Part shown: in pieces, positions 20,753-27,804 of the stretch
Layout: the number at the start of each line of letters is the position of its first letter
How positions within the stretch are numbered: the stretch's first letter is position 1
IMG/VR virus record: IMGVR_UViG_3300032047_000057
Span: 1 to 34,765 of that record
Strand: one strand, 5' to 3'
Length of the DNA: 34,765 bases
Source of the DNA: a virus
Position numbers and translations under genes: made by a program
The notes under the pieces: model-generated
What the model was told of the DNA's origin: nothing
What the model saw: only the letters and a program-made list of their open reading frames with translations
Databases searched by the model: none

Positions 20753-23302
20753 ATGCCAAATACTAGTAGAAGTACAGCAACAACAACCAGTTATAATACT
20801 ATAACAGCTTACAATACTACGACGAGTTTTAATACTACGACGACCTATGGTACATCCCATGGAACAGGTGAAAGTAGGAATACAACAACTGCTTATAATA
20901 CAACAACAACATACGGAACTTCAAGAGGTACCGGGGAAAGTAGGAATACTACTACGGCATATAATACTACGACTACTTATAATACAAGTAAAAGTACAAC
21001 CACAACATACGGAACATCCAAAAGTACATCTACTTCGTTTAATACATCTCATAGTACTGGTGAAAGTCGAGGTACAGGTACTTCTAGGAATACAACCACA
21101 TCTTTTAATACCACAACCTCATATAATACGACGACTTCATATAATACATCGAGAAGTACAGGTGAAAGTAGAGGAACTTCTACATCAAGAAATACAACAA
21201 CTAGTTTTAACACGTCTCATACTACGGGTGAGAGCAGAAATACTGCTACTTCAAGAAGTACAAGTACTGCATTTAATACCAGTACAGCAACAACATATAC
21301 AAGTTACTTTAATACATCTAGGTCTACTACAACTACATATAACACAAGTACAACTACTGTTTATACTACAACTTTTGCAACAAGTAAAACTACAGCTGAA
21401 TCAAGATCTACTACAACTACATATACTACAAATACTGTATATAACACCAGTACAGCAACGACAACCACATTTAACACATCTACAGTAACTAGTAAAAATA
21501 CAACAACAACTTGGAGTACTAATAAAAACACACTTGAGACAAGAAATACAACAACAGTTTATACAACTAATACTGTATTTAATACTTCGACAGCAACAAC
21601 AACTGTATATACTACTACGTTTTCAACAACAAGGAGTACTAATACAACTTGGGCAACTGCTAGAAATACTCTTGAAACAAGAAACACTACAACAACGTAT
21701 TCAACAACAACAGCGTATAATACAAGTACAACTACATTAACAAATAGGACTACAACTGTATCTACATCAAGAAATACAAATACTACATTTTCAACAAGTA
21801 GAAGCACTACAACAACATTTACAACAACATTTTCTACATCGAAAAGTACAGCAACGGTATTTAGTACAAGTAAAAGTACAACGACAACGTATAACACCAG
21901 TACAAATACTACAACTGCTTATACAACTACCTTTGAGACATCAAAGAGTACAACAACAGCATATAACACAACAAGAAGTACACAATTACAAGAAACAGGT
22001 AAGAGTACAACAACTGTATATACTACAACTTTTAATACTAGCACTATAACGTCTAAGTCAACGACTACAACTTTTAACACAACTACAGCGACTACGACAA
22101 CTTTTAATACTAGTACAACAACTACGTATAATACAAGTACTGCAACTACTTTTTCCACATCAAAAAGTACAACGACAACTTTTGAAACATCAAGAAGTAC
22201 AACAACCACATACAATACAAGCACTACTACGACAACGACGTTTAATACTTCGACAAATACAATAACAGTATTTAACACGAGTACTGCTACAACTAAATCT
22301 ACTTTAACTGCTTATACAACTAGTAAAAGTACTACTACTACGTTTAATACTACGAAGACTACAAATACAGTATATTCAACAACTTTTGAAACAACAAGGT
22401 CAACAAGTACTGTTTATAATACAAGTACAAATACAACAACTGTATTTAATACGAGTACAAATACAACAACAACTTTCAATACGAGTACTAGTACTACTAC
22501 TGAATACAATACAAGTACAAATACTACCACAACGTATAATACAACTACAGCTACGATTACAACGTTTAATACGTCAACTGCAACTGTAACAACGTTCAAT
22601 ACGTCGACAACGACTACTACTGCTTATAATACTACTAAAAGCACCACAACGACATTTAGTACAAATAGAAACACAACCACAACTTATAATACTAGTAAGT
22701 CTACGGTTACAACATATGAAACTTCTATATCTACTGCTTATAACACTAGTACGAGCACGCTTACTACATTTAACACAAGCACGACGACGACAACAACATT
22801 CAATACAAGTACTTCAACTGTAACAACATTTAGTACAACGAGATCTACATCTACTGCTTATAATACGACTGCATCTACTACAACAACATTTGCTACTAAT
22901 AAGAGTACTACAACTGCGTTTAATACGAGTACATCAACAGTAACAACATTTGCTACTAGTAAATCAACATCAACAGCATATAATACTAGTACTAGTACTA
23001 CTACAACTTGGGAAACATCTAAAAATACTACTACAGCATATAATACGAGCACGGCTACAATTACTGTATGGAGTACAAATAGGAACACGACTACAACATT
23101 TAATACTAGTACCACTACTACAACAACTTATCAGACTGACTTGAGTACATTAACTGTGTATAATACGATAACAACATACACAACTAGTTTTAATACGTCG
23201 TTTACTAAGCAAACTTCGTGGTATGCAGATGCAGAAGAGTATAATCAGCCTGGGGATAGAGTGAATCACCCGAGATCAAGCGTTTCTAGTGAAGAGTATT
23301 AG
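20753..23302 (+). CDS. Second Thr-rich decapeptide-repeat protein, no S74 domain
   Basis: 849 aa, almost wholly repeat. It starts directly in repeats (MPNTSRSTATTTSYNT) with G-T-G-E-S-R-N-T-T-T-A-Y-N blocks in the first ~180 residues, then settles into [FY]-N-T-S-T-x-T-x-T-x decapeptides to about residue 815. It ends in a short unique tail (S-W-Y-A-D-A-E-E-Y-N-Q-P-G-D-R) without a chaperone. The order of block types mirrors the first protein. It has no adaptor or signal peptide. It could be a second fibre segment, a partner that co-assembles with the first, or a product of recombination of one ancestral gene. Confidence 0.8.
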   Translation: MPNTSRSTATTTSYNTITAYNTTTSFNTTTTYGTSHGTGESRNTTTAYNTTTTYGTSRGTGESRNTTTAYNTTTTYNTSKSTTTTYGTSKSTSTSFNTSHSTGESRGTGTSRNTTTSFNTTTSYNTTTSYNTSRSTGESRGTSTSRNTTTSFNTSHTTGESRNTATSRSTSTAFNTSTATTYTSYFNTSRSTTTTYNTSTTTVYTTTFATSKTTAESRSTTTTYTTNTVYNTSTATTTTFNTSTVTSKNTTTTWSTNKNTLETRNTTTVYTTNTVFNTSTATTTVYTTTFSTTRSTNTTWATARNTLETRNTTTTYSTTTAYNTSTTTLTNRTTTVSTSRNTNTTFSTSRSTTTTFTTTFSTSKSTATVFSTSKSTTTTYNTSTNTTTAYTTTFETSKSTTTAYNTTRSTQLQETGKSTTTVYTTTFNTSTITSKSTTTTFNTTTATTTTFNTSTTTTYNTSTATTFSTSKSTTTTFETSRSTTTTYNTSTTTTTTFNTSTNTITVFNTSTATTKSTLTAYTTSKSTTTTFNTTKTTNTVYSTTFETTRSTSTVYNTSTNTTTVFNTSTNTTTTFNTSTSTTTEYNTSTNTTTTYNTTTATITTFNTSTATVTTFNTSTTTTTAYNTTKSTTTTFSTNRNTTTTYNTSKSTVTTYETSISTAYNTSTSTLTTFNTSTTTTTTFNTSTSTVTTFSTTRSTSTAYNTTASTTTTFATNKSTTTAFNTSTSTVTTFATSKSTSTAYNTSTSTTTTWETSKNTTTAYNTSTATITVWSTNRNTTTTFNTSTTTTTTYQTDLSTLTVYNTITTYTTSFNTSFTKQTSWYADAEEYNQPGDRVNHPRSSVSSEEY

Positions 23303-23354
23303 AATTTGCTAAAAGCATGTAATAAATATATTATACAAATTTAAATTTAATTTT

Positions 23355-24254
23355 ATGGAAATGTTTAACAAAAAAGAGCTGGATAGTAGAATCGGCCCTT
23401 TAAAGAAAGACAAGAAATTATATGACCTAGAACAAGTAGAAGGTTATGTAATTCGAAAAGCTAGTGAAAATGGTTTGGAATCTAGCTACGATGTTATGGC
23501 AGAAGAAATGCCATACTTCAAAACCTTAGCATACACAGAGTATGCAGGTTGTTTTTATTTACAACCATTAAACTATAAAATAAGGAATGAACAAATGATC
23601 GACGCTGCAAAACCAAGCAACGAAGAGATTGTTGATTATTCTTCATGGTTTATAAATAGAATCGTAGATAACGGAGCTAATAAATATAGCGGTCGAGACG
23701 AAAAAGCCTTCTCGAAATATGAACCTAAAGACTATTTAGTAGTTTTACCAGGTTCTAATAAGGTTAGAGAAAATGTTTGTTTAAATAGATTAAAACATAT
23801 AAGAAGCAAACACGGTAATAATGTATATTTTAAACCTCACCCTATAACAACACATCAGATTATAGGTGAATTAAAAGATTTTTTTGGAGAAGAAAATATA
23901 TTGCCAAGAAATATAAATATGTATTATTACTTACAAAAAGCTAAAGGTGTATACACAACTCATATAAGCGAAAGCGCTATATATAGTGTTGTTATGAATA
24001 AAGAAACATCACCTATAGACGTTTGGAACAATATACAAAGAGGATCATTTTATTGTATAAATAATCATTTACTATATAATCAGGATAATGCCAAAGAATA
24101 TGTTAATAAAACATTTTCTAATTTTAAATCAGGTATTATAAATCCTGAAATAGATAAAAACTGGAAAGAAAAAGTTGATAAGTATATAGATTATATATGC
24201 GCTAAAAGAGAAAAATACAAAGGGTGGTTCGTAAGTTCTTCCCCTAAAAAATAA
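23355..24254 (+). CDS. GT-B-like glycosyl- or glycerophosphotransferase candidate
   Basis: 299 aa. The C-terminal half has the shape of a GT-B donor-binding domain: a strand Y-L-V-V-L-P-G-S (127-134), then V-Y-F-K160-P-H-P163 (the KPHP signature of capsule-polymerase and CDP-glycerol transferase relatives), a strand and turn near 181-188, and Y-T-T-H-I-S-E-S-A (200-208) followed by a helix. The N-terminal ~100 residues look like a shortened acceptor domain. No membrane span. It sits 53 nt after the second Thr/Ser/Asn-rich fibre. Modifying that fibre is an inference; it could instead alter host surface sugars. Confidence 0.65.
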   Translation: MEMFNKKELDSRIGPLKKDKKLYDLEQVEGYVIRKASENGLESSYDVMAEEMPYFKTLAYTEYAGCFYLQPLNYKIRNEQMIDAAKPSNEEIVDYSSWFINRIVDNGANKYSGRDEKAFSKYEPKDYLVVLPGSNKVRENVCLNRLKHIRSKHGNNVYFKPHPITTHQIIGELKDFFGEENILPRNINMYYYLQKAKGVYTTHISESAIYSVVMNKETSPIDVWNNIQRGSFYCINNHLLYNQDNAKEYVNKTFSNFKSGIINPEIDKNWKEKVDKYIDYICAKREKYKGWFVSSSPKK

Positions 24255-24282
24255 TTAAATACAATAATAAATTTTAAAAACC

Positions 24283-24555
24283 ATGAGTAAAAAAAATAAA
24301 ATAACCAAAGAAGAATTAGAAAATTTACAAGGAATAGTAGGTAGACTAAATTCAGCATCTAATCAATTAGGCAATATAGAGATGCAAAAACACCAATTGT
24401 TGCATGCTTCACAAGAACTTCAGAGTAATTTGCAAGGTTTACAAAAAGCACTTGAAGAAATTTATGGACAAGTAAATATAAATATCAAAGACGGCACTTA
24501 TGTTGAACTTCCTAAAGAAGAAGTAGACCCTAAAAAATTAATATTAGAGGAATAA
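24283..24555 (+). CDS. Small coiled-coil hypothetical protein (90 aa)
   Basis: MSKKNKITKEELENLQGIVG..., one long heptad-rich helix across residues 8-70 with Leu/Ile spacing, then I-N-I-K-D-G-T-Y-V-E-L as a strand. This pattern (K-I-T-x-E-E-L-x-x-L, then a helix hairpin, then V-N-I-x-D-G) recurs in marine phage genomes near the head genes, in my recollection, without an assigned role; a prefoldin-like hairpin is imaginable. It lies in the head-assembly operon. Confidence 0.75.
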   Translation: MSKKNKITKEELENLQGIVGRLNSASNQLGNIEMQKHQLLHASQELQSNLQGLQKALEEIYGQVNINIKDGTYVELPKEEVDPKKLILEE

Positions 24556-24559
24556 AATT

Positions 24560-24778
24560 ATGTCACTGGTAAGAAAAATTAGTATAGGTAGAGACTATAA
24601 AAATGACGCTATGCATTATGCAGTAGGCCAAGAGGTTTACGGTGGTCACACAATATGTGATATTGTAGAGGAGTCACAAAAATTTTCTATTTATATTAAA
24701 AAAGGAAAAGAAGTATTACCGTGGAAGGATTTTAATAAAAATATGGCTATAGCCGTTGAGTATAACCTAGAATATTAA
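24560..24778 (+). CDS. Small hypothetical protein (72 aa)
   Basis: MSLVRKISIGRDYKNDAMHY..., contains an A-V-G-Q-E-V-Y-G-G-H-T-I-C turn and a basic segment (I-Y-I-K-K-G-K-E-V-L). Mostly strands, so a small barrel is possible. Its stop shares one base with the next ATG (TAATG), which implies translational coupling to the GroES-like gene. Function unknown. Confidence 0.75.
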   Translation: MSLVRKISIGRDYKNDAMHYAVGQEVYGGHTICDIVEESQKFSIYIKKGKEVLPWKDFNKNMAIAVEYNLEY

Positions 24779-25377
24779 TGCGAAGTTTATTTAACTTTAT
24801 AGTTAAACCTAAAAATACACGCTACGATAATAAAAAATATATTGATGGATCAGAGTTACTGTTAACTACAGAGATCTCTGATCATCGATATGTTAGTCGC
24901 GTTGGTATAGTGACATCTACCCCTAAGCAAAACGATACAAAAATTAAAATCGGTGATGAAGTTATAGTTCATCATAATGTTTTTAGAAGGTGGTATGATC
25001 AACACGGTGAAGAAAAAAATACTAGGAGTTTTTACAAAGAAAATGAATACTTTGTAATGCCTGACCAAATATTTTTATTTAAAAGAAATAATAAATGGTA
25101 TATACCAGAAGGCTATTGTTTTATTAAACCAATTGTATCTAATAATATATTTTCTAAAGAAAAAGAAATTCCGTATCAAGGAATTATAAAACATGTTGAT
25201 AGTAAACTTGATAATATACATGTAGGAGATTTAGTTGGTTTTACACCTAGCAGTGAATATGAATTCATTGTTGATGGTGAAAGATTATATAGAGTATTAA
25301 CTAATTCAGTATCTATTAAGTATGAACGTCAAGGAAACGAAAAAGAATATAATCCAAGCTGGACAGAAAGCTGTTGA
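24778..25377 (+). CDS. GroES-like two-domain co-chaperonin candidate (199 aa)
   Basis: The first half has S-R-V-G-I-V-T-S-T-P followed by I-K-I-G-D-E-V-I-V-H-H-N-V-F (about 41-69). The second has P-Y-Q-G-I-I-K-H-V then V-G-D-L-V-G-F-T-P-S-S-E-Y-E-F and G-E-R-L-Y-R-V-L (about 134-177). Both follow the GroES barrel pattern (G-I-V, then V-G-D-x-V, then a strand ending in K-L-Y), and I recall longer GroES-like genes near phage head modules. It is separate from the canonical groES at 14936. The end overlaps the small terminase gene by 56 nt, unusually long for this genome, with both frames looking genuine. Confidence 0.55.
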   Translation: MRSLFNFIVKPKNTRYDNKKYIDGSELLLTTEISDHRYVSRVGIVTSTPKQNDTKIKIGDEVIVHHNVFRRWYDQHGEEKNTRSFYKENEYFVMPDQIFLFKRNNKWYIPEGYCFIKPIVSNNIFSKEKEIPYQGIIKHVDSKLDNIHVGDLVGFTPSSEYEFIVDGERLYRVLTNSVSIKYERQGNEKEYNPSWTESC

Positions 25378-25594
25378 TGAATTAATTAAGGTTGCAAAAG
25401 AACCTATAGTTGATTCAGAAGACGATATCTCAGCGGATAGATTAAAGAATGCGGCTGCTACAAAAAAGCTAGCTATATTCGATGCTTTTGAAATATTAAA
25501 TCGGATTGAATCTGAAAAAGCTTTACTTGAAAATAAACCTTTAGATAAAAAGGTAGATACATTTAAAGGCTTTGCCGAAAGAAGATCTAAATAA
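25322..25594 (+). CDS. Small terminase subunit candidate (90 aa)
   Basis: MNVKETKKNIIQAGQKAVDE..., helical and charged, with A-D-R-L-K-N-A-A-A-T-K-K-L-A-I-F-D-A-F-E-I-L-N-R-I as a long helix. Small terminases recognise viral DNA and stimulate the large subunit; many marine ones look like this short helical protein directly before terL. The stop overlaps the large-subunit ATG by 1 nt. It begins inside the upstream GroES-like gene. Assigned on position plus helical pattern, not on a diagnostic motif. Confidence 0.65.
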   Translation: MNVKETKKNIIQAGQKAVDELIKVAKEPIVDSEDDISADRLKNAAATKKLAIFDAFEILNRIESEKALLENKPLDKKVDTFKGFAERRSK

Positions 25595-27804
25595 TGTACG
25601 AGCAAACTTTATATAAGATAATTGAGCCTATAAAAATAAATACTATAAAAAGACTCAATAAAGCAAAAAAGTGGAAATATGGGTACAATAAAGAGCATGA
25701 TATTACCGTTATATCAAAAACTGGTCAAATTGGCGAAATATATGAAATCCAAAATTTACGTATTGCTTTACCTAAACCCGAAGGCGTTTGTGAAAAGTAC
25801 GATAAGTGGGTTGTTGAAGAGTATCCAAAAGAACTCCAAAAAATAAAAAATATATTTGATTGGAAAGATTTACCAACAGAGTACCAGAATAAGTGGCATG
25901 AATATATTGATAAAGAGTTTACTAAAAGAGATAATGGCTATTGGTTCTATAATAAGGGCAATCCTACTTATATTACTGGGACTCATTATATGTACTTGCA
26001 GTGGACCAAAATTGATGTTGGGAAACCAGAGTTTAGAGAAGCAAATAGATTATTCTTTATTTTCTGGGAAGCTTGCAAAGCAGATACAAGATGTTACGGA
26101 ATGTGCTACCTCAAAAATAGACGGAGTGGCTTTTCATTCATGGCATCGGGAGAAACAGTTAATCTTGCAACAATCAGTTCTGACTCAAGGTATGGTATAC
26201 TTTCAAAATCAGGAGCTGACGCAAAAAAAATGTTTACCGACAAAGTTGTCCCAATATCAGTTAACTACCCATTTTTCTTTAAACCAATACAAGATGGAAT
26301 GGATAGGCCTAAAACAGAATTGGCCTATAGAGTTCCCGCAAGTAAGTTTACAAAAAAGAGTATTCTTACAAACCAAAAAACCGAACAACTTTCAGGACTT
26401 GATACAACAATAGACTGGAAAAATACAGGGGATAACAGTTATGATGGTGAAAAATTAGCTTTATTAGTACATGATGAAGCTGGTAAATGGGAAAGACCAG
26501 AAAACATATTAAATAACTGGCGAGTTACAAAAACTACTTTAAGATTAGGTAGTAGAATTATTGGTAAATGCATGATGGGTTCAACAAGTAACTCATTAGA
26601 TAAGGGAGGTGAAAACTTTAAAAAACTATATAATGACTCAGACGTTACAAAAAGAAACCGCAATGGACAGACTCGCTCGGGATTATATAGTTTGTTCATA
26701 CCTATGGAATGGAACTTCGAAGGATTCATTGATTCTTATGGAGTACCTGTATTCGATACGCCAGAAAAGGCGGTCAAAGATTGCCACGGCGAATACATTG
26801 ACGTCGGAGTTGTTGAGCATTGGGAGAATGAAGTTGAGGGATTAAAAGGTGATCAAGACGCATTAAATGAATTTTATAGACAATTTCCAAGGACTGAAGA
26901 GCACGCTTTCAGAGATGAAACTAAAAATAGCATATTTAATCTTGTTAAGATTTACGAACAGATTGACTACAATGAAGAAGCTAGATATAGTGGTAATGTC
27001 AATACTGGGAGTTTTTCGTGGAGGAACGGGATCAAAGATACAAAAGTAGATTTTACGCCCAACCCTAATGGAAGATTTAATGTAAGTTGGATACCAAGTG
27101 CAAATTTACAAAATAAAGTAATAATAAAAAATGGTATTAAATATCCCGGTAATGAGCATGTTGGAGCTTTTGGTTGTGATAGTTATGATATATCCGGTAC
27201 AACAGATGGCAAAGGATCTAAAGGTTCTTTACACGGTCTTACAAAATTTAGTATGGAGGATGCCCCTCCGAATAGGTTCTTTTTAGAATATATTGCAAGA
27301 CCTCAAACCGCAGAAATATTTTTTGAGGATATATTAATGGCATTATATTTTTATGGTATGCCAATACTTGCTGAAAATAACAAACCTAGGTTATTATATT
27401 ATTTAAAAAGAAGAGGTTACAGAGGCTATTCGATGAATAGACCTGATAAAGTTTGGAATAGATTATCTGTTGCTGAAAAAGAAATAGGCGGAATACCAAA
27501 CTCAAGTGAAGATATAAGGCAAGCTCATGCTGCTGCAATTGAAAGTTATATAAACTCGTATGTAGGTGATAAAGGGCACGGGGATTATGGAGATATGTAT
27601 TTTAATGTTACATTAAATGATTGGGCTAAGTTTGATATAAATAAAAGGACAAAATTTGATGCCGCGATAAGCTCTGGATTAGCTGTTATGGCATGTAATA
27701 AGAATTTATACGCACCTCGTGCGGAGATACAATTAAAAGATAAAGTTAATTTTAGCTTTGCTAAATATAACAATAAAGGAAATATTTCAAAAATGATACA
27801 ATAA
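25594..27804 (+). CDS. Terminase large subunit (packaging ATPase/nuclease)
   Basis: 736 aa, at the long end for TerL. An N-terminal extension of ~100 residues precedes the ATPase. The Walker A position holds L-K174-N-R-R-S-G179-F-S, a variant P-loop in which a basic N-R-R precedes S-G. Walker B is A-L-L-V-H-D294-E295-A, with E295 as the catalytic carboxylate. A coupling-type S-T/S motif follows (M-G-S-T-S-N-S, about 328-334). The nuclease half has G-A-F-G-C-D529-S-Y-D and the acidic/His-rich later motifs typical of RNase-H-like folds. It powers DNA translocation into the prohead at the portal. The next gene is the portal, with no gap. Confidence 0.93.
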   Translation: MYEQTLYKIIEPIKINTIKRLNKAKKWKYGYNKEHDITVISKTGQIGEIYEIQNLRIALPKPEGVCEKYDKWVVEEYPKELQKIKNIFDWKDLPTEYQNKWHEYIDKEFTKRDNGYWFYNKGNPTYITGTHYMYLQWTKIDVGKPEFREANRLFFIFWEACKADTRCYGMCYLKNRRSGFSFMASGETVNLATISSDSRYGILSKSGADAKKMFTDKVVPISVNYPFFFKPIQDGMDRPKTELAYRVPASKFTKKSILTNQKTEQLSGLDTTIDWKNTGDNSYDGEKLALLVHDEAGKWERPENILNNWRVTKTTLRLGSRIIGKCMMGSTSNSLDKGGENFKKLYNDSDVTKRNRNGQTRSGLYSLFIPMEWNFEGFIDSYGVPVFDTPEKAVKDCHGEYIDVGVVEHWENEVEGLKGDQDALNEFYRQFPRTEEHAFRDETKNSIFNLVKIYEQIDYNEEARYSGNVNTGSFSWRNGIKDTKVDFTPNPNGRFNVSWIPSANLQNKVIIKNGIKYPGNEHVGAFGCDSYDISGTTDGKGSKGSLHGLTKFSMEDAPPNRFFLEYIARPQTAEIFFEDILMALYFYGMPILAENNKPRLLYYLKRRGYRGYSMNRPDKVWNRLSVAEKEIGGIPNSSEDIRQAHAAAIESYINSYVGDKGHGDYGDMYFNVTLNDWAKFDINKRTKFDAAISSGLAVMACNKNLYAPRAEIQLKDKVNFSFAKYNNKGNISKMIQ

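Noticed and set aside
17285-23115. Numerous Val/Leu-rich frames on the minus strand opposite the repeats
   Set aside because: They are antisense readings of Thr/Ser/Asn codons (aca/act to Val/Leu-type codons) and vanish outside the repeats.
17199-23302. CRISPR array or satellite DNA
   Set aside because: The 30-nt periodicity is a protein repeat in an open frame. Units differ at many synonymous sites and there are no constant repeats with unique spacers.
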